Shown here one piece after another: positions 1 through 8,424 of a DNA stretch of 64,000 nucleotides. Position 1 is the first letter of the stretch. Each line of letters begins with the position of its first letter. The notes below the pieces were generated by a model. The model worked only from the letters and a program-made list of their open reading frames with translations. It was not told the origin of the DNA and made no database searches. The stretch lies in contig NZ_CP004388.1 of assembly GCF_000300235.2 (NCBI RefSeq), positions 973,501 to 1,037,500 of the forward strand, given 5' to 3'. The translations under genes were made by a program, and so were the position numbers. This stretch comes from Thalassospira xiamenensis M-5 = DSM 17429 (lineage in GTDB: Bacteria; Pseudomonadota; Alphaproteobacteria; Rhodospirillales; Thalassospiraceae).

Positions 1-1
1 T

Positions 2-391
2 TTGATCGGGATCGGTTTGGGCCGCCTTGGGGCTGAGATGGCGGCATTGCGGAATGTGCCGGATATCGAGGCTGCTTTGCGTGATGGGGATGGAGTTGCC
101 GATTACGCAAAGCAGCACGCGGTCAAGGCAGCTTTTAAATCAGGCGAATGGATGGCTTTGGAGATATTGACGAGTGCGGAGCTTATAGATGCGCCTTTTG
201 ATCCGGTTTTGATGTCGCTTCGGGCTTTGGCACGGGCGCAGCAACAAGACTTTAATCCGCAGGCGATTGGCGAAGAACTGGATCGGGCCGCACGGATTGC
301 CGGGGATCGTTCCGATATTGTGATGCTACGCGGCTTTGTACTTTCGGCCTTGCTTCAAGCGCGGCCAGAAGGGACAGGAAGGGCAGAATGA
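2..391 (+). CDS. C-terminal part of an unidentified protein
   Basis: An open frame runs in from the left edge of the window and ends with TGA after about 129 visible residues, so the true start lies outside. The visible part is hydrophilic and helical (alanine, leucine and arginine rich) with no membrane segment and no motif I recognise. It could be the tail of a TPR-like or regulatory protein of the neighbouring polysaccharide locus, but that is a guess. Its last 140 bases overlap, tail to tail, the opposite-strand ligase-like gene, so one of the two C-termini may be overextended. Protein-like composition is the only support for coding. Confidence 0.45.
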   Translation: MIGIGLGRLGAEMAALRNVPDIEAALRDGDGVADYAKQHAVKAAFKSGEWMALEILTSAELIDAPFDPVLMSLRALARAQQQDFNPQAIGEELDRAARIAGDRSDIVMLRGFVLSALLQARPEGTGRAE

Positions 392-1616
392 GTGCAGGCA
401 TCGACGCGACCCAGCCGATGCTGGACATGATACCGATCAGAGCCGCAAGGCTGATCAGAAGCGTTCGATCCAGACGGTTTTCGGCTGCTCGGAAAGTGCG
501 TGTCAGCCGATACAGGATAAAGCCAGCCATCGCCAGCGTTGCGGGAATGCCAAAGATGAGGGCGGCATCAAGCCATAAATTATGGCTGCTGAACCATGCG
601 GCTTTGCGGTTAAGGCCAAGGGTTGCGAAATGATCCATCACCAGCGCAATCGCGTTCGGGCCAAAGCCACTAAATGGGCGATGGGATATGGCGATGATGG
701 CAGTGTGCCATGCGTCATCGCGCTGGATCAGATCGGGGCGGGCCAGTTCGGCAAAGCGATTGCCAAGATCGGGAATGAGCATGGCGATGACGATCAGGGC
801 AGTTGTAACGCAGGCTACGACCATAACGGGATAGGTGATGCGCGGCAGCAGGCGGTCTGCTTTTGGGCGAAGCATGATTGCAAAGGTGATGAGGGCAATT
901 GCCAGTGCAAGAACCGCACTTCGCGAATGGCTGGCGAACAGGGCGGATGTGAAAATCAGTGCAAGTGCGATCCAGCCAGCCGCGTGATCAATCCGGCTTC
1001 CGATTGTGGCCGTGCCCTTGGCGCAGAAAAGGTAAAGGGCGTAGATCGCCGCAATCGTCATCAGGCCGCCAAAGGCGTTGCGATTGGCAAAGCTTCCAGT
1101 CCAGTCACCAAGATGGACCTGCTTGGCAAACCAATAGGTGCTTTCAAACGAGAAGATATCGGCAAGACAGGCAAGTGCGACTTGCAGAATTGCCGTAATT
1201 ATCACGGCCCATGCGATTATACGGGTGAATTTATCACCTTGCATTTGCGCGCATCCAGCGGCCAGCACATAGATACCGACCAGCCACAAAACACTGCCGA
1301 TCATCGGCAGGAAGGCGGTTGGGTAAAGGGCAAGGTGCGATCCGTTGAACGGGGCAGGCAGCGTTGGCCAGATCGGTGCGGCCTGCACGACCAGCCATAC
1401 AGACAGGAGTGCGCCGGCAATGCCAACCTGTTTGATCGGTCGGGTCAGTTTCAAGTGGCCGAACCATCCCGCCGCCAGCAACCCGATGCCGGTCAGGATG
1501 GTCAGAACCGCTATCGCCCAAGGTCGTGCGCCGCCCAGCATGATCGGGGCCAGAACGATCTGGGATGTCAGGCAAAATGGCACCAGTCGCTGCATCAGCG
1601 TTCCGAAAATATCCAT
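252..1616 (-). CDS. O-antigen ligase / polysaccharide polymerase family membrane protein
   Basis: A 454-residue, very hydrophobic protein with about ten to twelve predicted membrane helices. The segment with GSFANRNAFGGLM (about residues 175-187) and the later loop with SHRPFSGFGPNAI (about 310-322), followed by SSHNLWLDAALIFG, match the pattern of the Wzy_C/WaaL superfamily, in which a large periplasmic loop handles undecaprenyl-linked glycans. Likely role: ligating or polymerising repeat units of a surface or exopolysaccharide in the inner membrane. It is divergent from a second protein of similar type at 1697. The last ~38 residues after the final membrane helix are polar and lie in the overlap with the convergent frame. 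Family is fairly sure; ligase versus polymerase cannot be decided. Confidence 0.75.
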   Translation of the reverse strand: MDIFGTLMQRLVPFCLTSQIVLAPIMLGGARPWAIAVLTILTGIGLLAAGWFGHLKLTRPIKQVGIAGALLSVWLVVQAAPIWPTLPAPFNGSHLALYPTAFLPMIGSVLWLVGIYVLAAGCAQMQGDKFTRIIAWAVIITAILQVALACLADIFSFESTYWFAKQVHLGDWTGSFANRNAFGGLMTIAAIYALYLFCAKGTATIGSRIDHAAGWIALALIFTSALFASHSRSAVLALAIALITFAIMLRPKADRLLPRITYPVMVVACVTTALIVIAMLIPDLGNRFAELARPDLIQRDDAWHTAIIAISHRPFSGFGPNAIALVMDHFATLGLNRKAAWFSSHNLWLDAALIFGIPATLAMAGFILYRLTRTFRAAENRLDRTLLISLAALIGIMSSIGWVASMPALILPFLSLLAALEARPKVQSRVASQYRNDPRQSVRPDPVLRQSPAD

Positions 1617-1696
1617 GATTTCAAGCTGATCACGATAGCGGAGTTTTTCGGATTTGTCCCGCAGCGTGGTGTGGCGGGGTGTCGCAGGGGCAATTC

Positions 1697-2761
1697 ATGG
1701 CCGAAATGAACGAGAAGCCGGACACGGTCGGGGATGCGGCCGGCTCAAACATGCCGGTTCTTTTGCTGGGCATTGTGGCAATGCTGGCATCGCTTTGGCT
1801 GACCGGGTTTGGCGGGATGCTGGCGAAGCTGATCCTGATCGGGTTTTGGGGGATTTGGGTTGGGCCTGCGATTTTGCAGGGGCGATTGACGGGAGATGGA
1901 TTGGTCGCCGTGCTTTTGCTGGCGGGGTTGGTCGGGGTTGTTGGGCTTGGCGATGGTGGGACGGATGAGAAAGTCCGGCTGATCGGCAATCTTCTGATCC
2001 TGCCGCTTGGCCTGATATGCGGCCTATGGCTGGGGCGGGATTGTTTGCGGGTGATGGTGCCGGCATTGATTTTGTATCTGCCGATGGCAAGCGTTTTTCA
2101 GATTACCCATGAAGGGTGGCGGCTTAATCATCCGTTTCTGTTTTTGGGGTTGTTTGCATTGACGTGCGCGATGCGGGGGCATGCGCGCGGATGGATTGGC
2201 GGGGTTGCGGCGGTTGCCGTGGTCCTGAGCCAGACGCGGATTGCGGTTTTGGCGCTGATGATCACCTTTGTCGGGCGGGTTCGGTTTTCGCGAGCGATGA
2301 CGTGGCTTTTCGGATTGCCGACTTTGATTGCGGTGGGGGTGATGATGACGATCTGGCTGCCGCGCCTTTTGATGACGCATGGCAGTGGGCGATTGGCATT
2401 CTGGCGGATGTTCTGGGATGATTGGCAAACGGCATCCGCCGCGCGTCAATGGCTTGGCTTTGGAGCGGGCAGTGTTGAGGCGATTTTGCAGGATTTGCCG
2501 TCTGCGGTGGCGTTCGGCGCGCTGCATAATGATCATTTCCGCATCCTGTTCGAGACGGGATTGATCGGAGCAATACTTTGGTTGATGGGTTGGGGGATGC
2601 TGATCTGGTTTGCGCGGGGATCGGGGTTGGCGATCTGTATTCTGGCATCAGTCGCGGTGACGATGGTGACGGACAATACACTGTCATACGGGCATTACCT
2701 GATTTGTTGCGGGATGGCGGCGGGGATTGCCATGCGGGAGAATGCCGATGCAGGGCAATGA
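1697..2761 (+). CDS. O-antigen polymerase/ligase-like integral membrane protein
   Basis: A 354-residue membrane protein with about ten hydrophobic helices. The central SQTRIAVLALMITF helix and a loop containing GFGAGSVEAI followed by HNDHFRILFETGLIGAI resemble the Wzy_C-type signature (a G-x-G loop, then H-N-x-x-x-x-x-x-E-x-G). I place the start at ATG 1697, which has AGGGG six bases upstream; a GTG at 1679 in the same frame would add six residues. It is divergent from the ligase-like gene ending the other side and overlaps the next gene by 14 bp, so the two are probably co-transcribed and translationally coupled. Likely a polymerase for the same polysaccharide. Specific substrate unknown. 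Confidence 0.68.
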   Translation: MAEMNEKPDTVGDAAGSNMPVLLLGIVAMLASLWLTGFGGMLAKLILIGFWGIWVGPAILQGRLTGDGLVAVLLLAGLVGVVGLGDGGTDEKVRLIGNLLILPLGLICGLWLGRDCLRVMVPALILYLPMASVFQITHEGWRLNHPFLFLGLFALTCAMRGHARGWIGGVAAVAVVLSQTRIAVLALMITFVGRVRFSRAMTWLFGLPTLIAVGVMMTIWLPRLLMTHGSGRLAFWRMFWDDWQTASAARQWLGFGAGSVEAILQDLPSAVAFGALHNDHFRILFETGLIGAILWLMGWGMLIWFARGSGLAICILASVAVTMVTDNTLSYGHYLICCGMAAGIAMRENADAGQ

Positions 2762-4079
2762 TCTGATTGCGGTGCGTGACCGTGTTCTTGCGGGGATTGT
2801 TCACGCCGACTTTGCCGGGGCCGATCCATTTGACGGGCTCGAAAGCGGGGTGTTCCGTTTAAGCGGCTTGGGGCGGTTTCGGATGGCGCGGCTGGCTTGG
2901 TTGCACGCGATTAAGCGTGGGCCAAGGGCATTACGCCATATTGCGATCATCCCGGCATTGCAAAACCCGAAAACGTTGGCGTTGCTTTTGGGGGCGGCTG
3001 ATGGGGTACGGCTTTGTGATGTAGCGGGCAGGCTTTGCCGGATGCAAAACGAGGACGGTGGTTGGGGATATCCGTTTGCGTGGCAGGCGCGCGCCTTTTA
3101 TGTGCCGCGCGGTGCGTCCAATGCGATTGTCACGAGCTTTGCGGTTGATGCGTTGATGACTGGCGGTATAGCACCAAGCGACCCGGTATTACATCGGGCG
3201 GCGGGATTTTTGCGTGGGCTTTGGCGGGATGGATATTTTGCCTATGTCGGGCAGGGGGATGGCGAAATCCATAATGCCAGCCTTTGGGCCGCCTGGGCAT
3301 TGCATCGCATTGATCCGGGTAATGAAATAAGCCGGAAGGCGGTTGCGCGGGTTCTGGCCGCGCAGCGTTCCGATGGAGAGTGGGAATATGGCACGCGGTT
3401 GCATCATCGCTTTGTTGATGGCTTTCATACCGGTTACATCCTTGATGTGTTGGATCGGTTCCGGGCATCGGGGATGGTCGGGTTGGATGACGCGATCATG
3501 CGTGGCTATGCGTTTTACCGTGCGGAATGTTTTGACACTACTGGCCGCCCGCGCAGCTTTGCCAGGCGGGACGGGTATGTTGATTGTCATGCGGTGGCAC
3601 AAGCCATCGGGACACTTTGCCGGTTTGGTGAGCTTCCCGCGGCAAAGAAGATTGCGGATTGGGCGTGTGAAGCATTGTTTGATGCAAAGCGCGGTGTTTT
3701 CTTCGCCGGGCGGGGACGATTTGGCGTGGATCGGCGCAATTATATGCGCTGGACACAGGCATGGATGGTCTGGGCCCTATCGATTGTGATAGAAAAGACC
3801 ACGATGACAGAAGCACTCAACCCTGCCCAACCCTTGGTTTTCGAACATCTCGATCCGGCCCGGCCGGAGAAGGAAGAAGCCCTTCGTGCGCTTTCCGAGG
3901 GTGCATTTCGCGACCTGTTTAAAGTGACCCGGATTGAAGCGCAGAAAATGCGGGTAAGCGGCGATATGGATGAGCTTTATGGGCTGACGCGCGGGCTTAA
4001 AACCCTGCAACGGATTGGTGGGGAGCGGGGGATTGTTTTGAGGACAGGGCCGGTGCAATTCTTGCACGAGCAGGAGTAA
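2748..4079 (+). CDS. alpha/alpha-toroid (prenyltransferase/terpenoid-cyclase-like) protein of a polysaccharide locus
   Basis: About 443 residues, no signal peptide. Repeated helical segments carry toroid-type turns such as MQNEDGGWGYPFAW (near residue 97), NASLWAAWAL and QRSDGEWEYG, each a Q-x-x-D-G-x-W-like motif known from protein prenyltransferase/squalene cyclase toroids and from polysaccharide lyases and epimerases with (alpha/alpha)6 folds. The last ~90 residues form a charged helical tail. Start ATG 2748 follows GGGAGA by six bases and overlaps the stop of the polymerase-like gene; TTG 2727 and ATG 2742 are alternatives. Context suggests polysaccharide modification, for example epimerisation or lysis. 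That is inference, and I see no assignable catalytic residues. Confidence 0.55.
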   Translation: MQGNDLIAVRDRVLAGIVHADFAGADPFDGLESGVFRLSGLGRFRMARLAWLHAIKRGPRALRHIAIIPALQNPKTLALLLGAADGVRLCDVAGRLCRMQNEDGGWGYPFAWQARAFYVPRGASNAIVTSFAVDALMTGGIAPSDPVLHRAAGFLRGLWRDGYFAYVGQGDGEIHNASLWAAWALHRIDPGNEISRKAVARVLAAQRSDGEWEYGTRLHHRFVDGFHTGYILDVLDRFRASGMVGLDDAIMRGYAFYRAECFDTTGRPRSFARRDGYVDCHAVAQAIGTLCRFGELPAAKKIADWACEALFDAKRGVFFAGRGRFGVDRRNYMRWTQAWMVWALSIVIEKTTMTEALNPAQPLVFEHLDPARPEKEEALRALSEGAFRDLFKVTRIEAQKMRVSGDMDELYGLTRGLKTLQRIGGERGIVLRTGPVQFLHEQE

Positions 4080-4115
4080 TTCGCTTTTTGCTGCGAATTC
4101 GATAAATCTAAGATA

Positions 4116-4133
4116 GACTAAGTTAACTTAGTC
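4116..4133. promoter_or_regulatory. Perfect 18-bp palindrome, probable toxin-antitoxin operator
   Basis: GACTAAGTTAACTTAGTC reads identically on both strands. It ends 16 bases before the antitoxin start codon at 4150 and lies in the AT-rich gap after the polysaccharide genes. Phd/YefM and VapB antitoxins repress their own operon by binding such palindromes, so this is the expected operator. The assignment rests on position and symmetry. Confidence 0.65.
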
Positions 4134-4149
4134 ATATTTGAGGTGCGCG

Positions 4150-4389
4150 ATGGGAACAGTTAACATTCATGAGGCCAAAACACACCTGTCCCGGTTGATT
4201 GCAAGGGTAATGAACGGCGAGGATCTTGTAATTGCTAAGGCAGGAAAACCGGTCGTTCAGATGTCTGCGTTTGATCCCGAGAAGTCCCTTGCCAAACGGA
4301 CGGGATTCCTTCGCGGTGAAATTCTGGTTCCGGACGATTTCGACAGAATGGGATCGGACGAGATCGAAGAAATGTTTGGTCTGCGCTGA
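4150..4389 (+). CDS. Phd/YefM-family antitoxin (VapB-type partner)
   Basis: A 79-residue protein starting MGTVNIHEAKTHLSRLI, the classic Phd/YefM N-terminal fold in which the DNA-binding domain begins with a beta strand and a helix containing E-A-K. The acidic C-terminal half (DDFDRMGSDEIEEMFGL) is the part expected to wrap the toxin. The start is ATG 4150, preceded by GAGGTG; an in-frame TTG at 4138 is less likely. The stop overlaps the toxin start at 4389 (ATGA-type coupling), which keeps antitoxin and toxin synthesis linked. Likely autoregulated through the palindrome at 4116-4133. Confidence 0.85.
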   Translation: MGTVNIHEAKTHLSRLIARVMNGEDLVIAKAGKPVVQMSAFDPEKSLAKRTGFLRGEILVPDDFDRMGSDEIEEMFGLR

Positions 4390-4775
4390 TGAAGCTTTTA
4401 CTCGATACGCACTTGATCCTTTGGGCAGCAGGAGAACCGGAAAAGCTTCCATCTGGCGCAGTTGATCTGATCGAAAACGCTGAGAGCGAATTGCTTTTCA
4501 GCGCGGCCAGTCTTTGGGAAATCGCAATCAAGTCCGGGCTGGGGCGAGATGATTTTCGGGTGAATGCGCGGCTATTGCGTCGAGGGTTAATTGATAATGG
4601 ATACTCCGAATTGCCTATCACTGGCGAACATACGCTTATGATCGATACTTTACCGTCTATTCACAAGGATCCGTTTGATCGGCTTCTGGTTGCTCAGGCG
4701 ATATCGGAAGGGATAGTGCTTCTGACATCGGATGATCTGGTCGCGAAATATGCAGGGCTGGTACGTTTGGTCTGA
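4389..4775 (+). CDS. VapC-type PIN-domain ribonuclease toxin
   Basis: A 128-residue PIN-domain protein. It begins KLLLDTHLILWAA with the first acidic residue (D6), has SAASLWEIAIK with the central glutamate, and ends with DPFDRLLVAQA and LLTSDDL carrying the remaining acidic residues. Together these form the Mg-binding pocket of PIN nucleases. VapC toxins cleave tRNA or rRNA when released from their antitoxin. The gene is directly coupled to the Phd-type antitoxin. All motif residues expected of an active toxin are present, so the pair looks functional. The exact RNA target cannot be read from sequence. Confidence 0.87.
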   Translation: MKLLLDTHLILWAAGEPEKLPSGAVDLIENAESELLFSAASLWEIAIKSGLGRDDFRVNARLLRRGLIDNGYSELPITGEHTLMIDTLPSIHKDPFDRLLVAQAISEGIVLLTSDDLVAKYAGLVRLV

Positions 4776-4842
4776 TTTTGTTGCGCTTTTGATGAAATCC
4801 TTCAGTAATGTCCGGCCCTTGCCGTAGTTGTTAGTTCAGTTC

Positions 4843-7356
4843 ATGCCCAAAGCCTTCCCCATCCTTCCGATTGATGCGGTTCTGCCCGACCTTTGTGCCG
4901 TGCTGGAAACTGGCGCCAACGCGGTTTTGCAGGCTCCGCCGGGGGCCGGGAAAACGACCAAGGTGCCCTTGGCTTTACTGGACAGGGCATGGCGCAATGA
5001 TCAGAAGATCGTGATGCTGGAACCCCGGCGGCTGGCCGCGCGGGCGGCGGCGAGGCGGATGGCGCAGTTATTGGGCGAAAGCGTGGGCGAGACGGTCGGT
5101 TATCGTGTACGGTTTGACAGCAAGGTTTCCACCAGAACCCGGATCGAGGTCGTGACCGAAGGTATTCTGGTGCGCATGATTCAGGATGACCCGGAACTGT
5201 CAGGCATTGGTTGCGTGATTTTTGATGAATTTCACGAAAGGTCGCTTGATGCCGATCTGGGTTTGGCCTTGGCGCGGGAAACGCAGACCGCCCTTCGCGA
5301 TGATTTGCGTATTGTTGTGATGTCGGCCACCCTTGATGGCGGTCCTATTGCGGCCCTGATGGGCGACTGCCCGGTGATCACCAGCGAAGGCCGAGCCTTT
5401 CCGGTCGAGACAAAATATGTTCCAATCCGCCCCGATGCATGGATTGATCGGGAAATGACGGCGGCGATCAGGCAGGCACTTCGCGAGGAAAGCGGGTCGA
5501 TCTTGGCCTTTCTGCCGGGACAGAGCGAAATCACGCGGGTTGAGGCGGCATTGAAAGATGGGCTTGACCCATCGGTGATCATTGCGCCGCTTTATGGCGC
5601 GATGGAAACCAGGGTACAGGATATTGCAATTGAGCCAGCACCCGATGGCATGCGCAAGGTGGTGCTGGCGACTGCGATTGCCGAAACGTCATTAACGATT
5701 GATGGCATTCGGGTGGTGGTCGATTGCGGATTGCAGCGTTTGCCAAGATTTGACCCGGCATCGGGCATGACGCGGCTGGTGACGGTCAAATCATCGCAGG
5801 CCAGTGCCGAACAACGTCGCGGTCGTGCCGGACGATTGGAGCCAGGCGTATGTTATCGCCTGTGGGCAGAAGCCGAACATCGCGCCCGTCCGCCTTTTAC
5901 CACGCCGGAAATTGCTGATGCCGATCTGGCGCCGCTGACGCTGGAGCTCGCCCGCTGGGGCGTGTCTGATCCGGCAAGCCTGCCGTGGCTTGATCAGCCC
6001 GACGGGGCAAAGATCGAACAGGCACGTGATGTGTTACGGCGGCTTGAGGCGATTGACGATGCTAACCGGATCACGCCAATGGGAACTGCGATGGCCGGAT
6101 TGCCAGTGCATCCGCGGTTGGCACATATGATGTTGCGTGGCGCGCGCCTTGGACTGGGCGAGGTTGCCTGTGCGCTGGCGGCATTGTTATCGGATCGCGA
6201 TTTCATGCGCGGTCGCGGCGCGGATTTACGGCTTAGGGTCGAGGCGATTTTGGCCCGAAAGGCCCCGAAAATGATCACCGAGGCCGCAAGGCAGCTTTCG
6301 CGGCGATTGGGTGATGCCGTGAAGAAAGAGGCCAGCAAAGCGGGCAATCATGACCCCGCTGGCCCCGATGATCCTGTTGATCATGCCGATCAGGTCGGGT
6401 TGCTTCTGGCCTTTGCCTATCCCGACCGGATTGGCGAACGGCGCAAGGGGACTGATGCGCGTTATCGTCTGTCGGGCGGGCGTGGCGGGATACTGGCCAA
6501 TGACGATGCATTGGCGAACGAACCCTATATCGCGGTGGCGGAGCTTGACGGGCAGGCGCGCGAAGCACGGATTTACCTTGCCGCACCGTTATCGCGCGCG
6601 AGCCTTGAAACCCATTTCGCCGATCAGATTTCCGAAGGGACAGAGGTCTTCTGGGATGCGCAAAGCGATGCGGTTCAGGCGCGCTGGCAAAGGCGGATCG
6701 GCGCGCTGGTGCTTGATGAAAAAAACACCCGTGACGAAGCCGGACCGGATGCGATTGCAACTGCGATGATCGAGGGCATTCGTCGCCTTGGCCTGCATTG
6801 CCTGCCGTGGGACAAAGCAGCCGAAGGACTGCGCGAACGGATCGCGTTCCTGCACCGGGTCGATCCGGAAAACTGGCCTGATATGGGCGACGATGCGCTT
6901 TTGGGCAGGCTTGAGGATTGGCTGATGCCATATCTTGGCGGGATCAATAAACGCAGCCAGCTTAAACAGGTCAATCTGGCCGAGGCATTGGTATCGGGCA
7001 TTGACTGGAACAGGCGCCAAGAGCTTGATCGTCTGGCACCGACCCACTGGACCGTGCCGACCGGATCACACATCCGCATTGATTATAGTGCTGAAACACC
7101 GGCACTTCCGGTCCGGTTGCAGGAAATGTTTGGCGCGACCGAAACCCCCAAAATCGCCGGGGGCAAGGTGGCGGTGACGTTGCATCTGCTGTCGCCAGCA
7201 CAAAGGCCGCTTCAGGTAACGTCTGATCTGGTCGGGTTCTGGAACGGCTCCTATGCGCAGGTCAAGGCCGAGATGAAGGGACGTTATCCCAAACATTACT
7301 GGCCCGACGACCCGTTGCAAGCCGAACCGACTAGACGGGTTAAAAGCCGGATGTGA
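4843..7356 (+). CDS. hrpB: ATP-dependent helicase HrpB (DEAH-box)
   Basis: An 837-residue DExH/D protein of the usual HrpB length. In order: Walker A APPGAGKTTKVPL (near residue 33), DEFHERSLDADLGLAL as motif II, SATLD as motif III, QRRGRAGRLEPGVCYRLW as motif VI, then helicase-associated and HrpB C-terminal domains ending with GRYPKHYWPDDP, a tail typical of this family. I choose ATG 4843; TTG 4828 is in frame upstream. No clear Shine-Dalgarno is visible, so expression may be low. HrpB is a putative RNA helicase without a firmly defined substrate in bacteria. It stands alone between the toxin pair and a VOC gene. Confidence 0.93.
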   Translation: MPKAFPILPIDAVLPDLCAVLETGANAVLQAPPGAGKTTKVPLALLDRAWRNDQKIVMLEPRRLAARAAARRMAQLLGESVGETVGYRVRFDSKVSTRTRIEVVTEGILVRMIQDDPELSGIGCVIFDEFHERSLDADLGLALARETQTALRDDLRIVVMSATLDGGPIAALMGDCPVITSEGRAFPVETKYVPIRPDAWIDREMTAAIRQALREESGSILAFLPGQSEITRVEAALKDGLDPSVIIAPLYGAMETRVQDIAIEPAPDGMRKVVLATAIAETSLTIDGIRVVVDCGLQRLPRFDPASGMTRLVTVKSSQASAEQRRGRAGRLEPGVCYRLWAEAEHRARPPFTTPEIADADLAPLTLELARWGVSDPASLPWLDQPDGAKIEQARDVLRRLEAIDDANRITPMGTAMAGLPVHPRLAHMMLRGARLGLGEVACALAALLSDRDFMRGRGADLRLRVEAILARKAPKMITEAARQLSRRLGDAVKKEASKAGNHDPAGPDDPVDHADQVGLLLAFAYPDRIGERRKGTDARYRLSGGRGGILANDDALANEPYIAVAELDGQAREARIYLAAPLSRASLETHFADQISEGTEVFWDAQSDAVQARWQRRIGALVLDEKNTRDEAGPDAIATAMIEGIRRLGLHCLPWDKAAEGLRERIAFLHRVDPENWPDMGDDALLGRLEDWLMPYLGGINKRSQLKQVNLAEALVSGIDWNRRQELDRLAPTHWTVPTGSHIRIDYSAETPALPVRLQEMFGATETPKIAGGKVAVTLHLLSPAQRPLQVTSDLVGFWNGSYAQVKAEMKGRYPKHYWPDDPLQAEPTRRVKSRM

Positions 7357-7444
7357 GAAGACGGCCTTATCGGGCGCGGCAGGGGCTATACGCGTGTGGC
7401 GCAGGCGGGCATAATCGTGCCGCGATTTTGCGTTTAACAGGATC

Positions 7445-7855
7445 ATGATGATCACAGCCGCCACACCGCTTTTAAACGTTGCCGAGATTCACCGCAGCAT
7501 CGATTTTTACCGTTTGCTGGGTTTTGAGGTGGTGGCGCGTACCTTGTCCGACCTGGATGAGCAACCGGTCTGGGCGATGCTGGAGGCAGGTGACGGGGAT
7601 ACCAGAATACGTTTGATGCTGGCCGCGCATGGCGGTGTTTCACATGAAGAACGCCGGATGCGGCCATCCTTTGCCGGGCTGGTCTGGTATCTGGAATGCA
7701 ATGATGTTTACGGCATGTTTGACGCGCTAAACGATGCCGGGTTCAAGCCAGAGCCGGTGACGGAGCTTGAGGACGGCACGCATCAGTTCTTTGTCCGTGA
7801 TCCGGACGGATATGAAATTGCGGTGACAGAACCCAATGGTTACACGGTCGGGTAG
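7445..7855 (+). CDS. VOC-superfamily (glyoxalase/bleomycin-resistance-like) protein
   Basis: A 136-residue protein with the paired beta-alpha-beta-beta-beta modules of the vicinal-oxygen-chelate fold: TPLLNVAEIHRSIDFYRLLGFEV at the N-terminus and FFVRDPDGYEIAVTEPNG at the C-terminus, the latter with the glutamate common in metal-binding VOC proteins. This size fits single-domain bleomycin-resistance-like or glyoxalase-like members; no specific substrate can be assigned. ATG codons at 7445 and 7448 follow an AGGA. The last 16 bases overlap the convergent greB gene. Confidence 0.85.
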   Translation: MMITAATPLLNVAEIHRSIDFYRLLGFEVVARTLSDLDEQPVWAMLEAGDGDTRIRLMLAAHGGVSHEERRMRPSFAGLVWYLECNDVYGMFDALNDAGFKPEPVTELEDGTHQFFVRDPDGYEIAVTEPNGYTVG

Positions 7856-8322
7856 CTGATTTTCAGGACTTCAAGCTCGTCCTCGCCTGCTGGCGTGCGT
7901 AGCGTCACCACATCACCGACACCGGCTTTCATCAGGGCGCGTGCGACGGGTGAAATCCAGCTTATTTTGCCTTTGAGGCTTTCGGCCTCGTCCTCGCCAA
8001 CGATGCGGATGGTGACTTCTTCGTCCCGCGCATTCACATATGTAACCGTGGCGCCAAAGAAAACCCGGCTGTGGTCGGGTTGTTCGTGCGGGTCGACAAC
8101 AACCGCGTCCTCGATCCGTTTGCGCAGATAGCGCACCCGGCGATCAATTTCGCGCAGGCGCTTCTTGCCATAGATGTAATCGCCATTTTCCGACCGGTCG
8201 CCATTACCTGCCGCCCATGAAACCACTGCAACGGTTTCGGGCCGTTCCTTTTTCCACAGGTGATCAAGTTCGGCGCGAAGGGCGGCAAGCCCTTCGGGGG
8301 TCATGTAAATCGGTCTGTCCAT
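7840..8322 (-). CDS. greB: Transcription elongation factor GreB
   Basis: A 160-residue protein. The N-terminal coiled coil (TPEGLAALRAELDHL) is followed by GDRSENGDYIYGKKRLREID, the GreA/GreB signature in its GreB form (the YIYGKKRLREIDRR stretch is specific to GreB), and a C-terminal FKBP-like domain (GATVTYVNARDEEVTIRIVG ... ISWISPVARALM). Gre factors enter the secondary channel of RNA polymerase and stimulate cleavage of backtracked RNA; the acidic residues D and E of the coiled-coil tip (GDRSENGD) are present. Convergent with the VOC gene, sharing 16 bp. Confidence 0.94.
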   Translation of the reverse strand: MDRPIYMTPEGLAALRAELDHLWKKERPETVAVVSWAAGNGDRSENGDYIYGKKRLREIDRRVRYLRKRIEDAVVVDPHEQPDHSRVFFGATVTYVNARDEEVTIRIVGEDEAESLKGKISWISPVARALMKAGVGDVVTLRTPAGEDELEVLKISYPTV

Positions 8323-8366
8323 CAGCGGGTTTTAACCCAAATGAACGAGAGGGAAAAGAGGGATCA

Positions 8367-8397
8367 AGCGCCGCAGCATGCGGGATGCGGCGGCGCT
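8367..8397 (-). terminator. Possible terminator hairpin after the MFS gene
   Basis: AGCGCCGC and GCGGCGCT form an eight-base-pair outer stem, with GCAT/ATGC continuing inside after one mismatch. Read on the minus strand it follows the MFS stop. There is no adjacent run of T, so intrinsic termination is uncertain. Confidence 0.35.
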
Positions 8398-8424
8398 CTG
8401 TTAAAGGCAGAAGATGACAACGAT

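Noticed and set aside
582..1709. 375-residue plus-strand open frame
   Set aside because: Antisense to the ligase-like membrane protein; composition (Gly/Asp/His/Gln rich) is that of a reversed hydrophobic gene.
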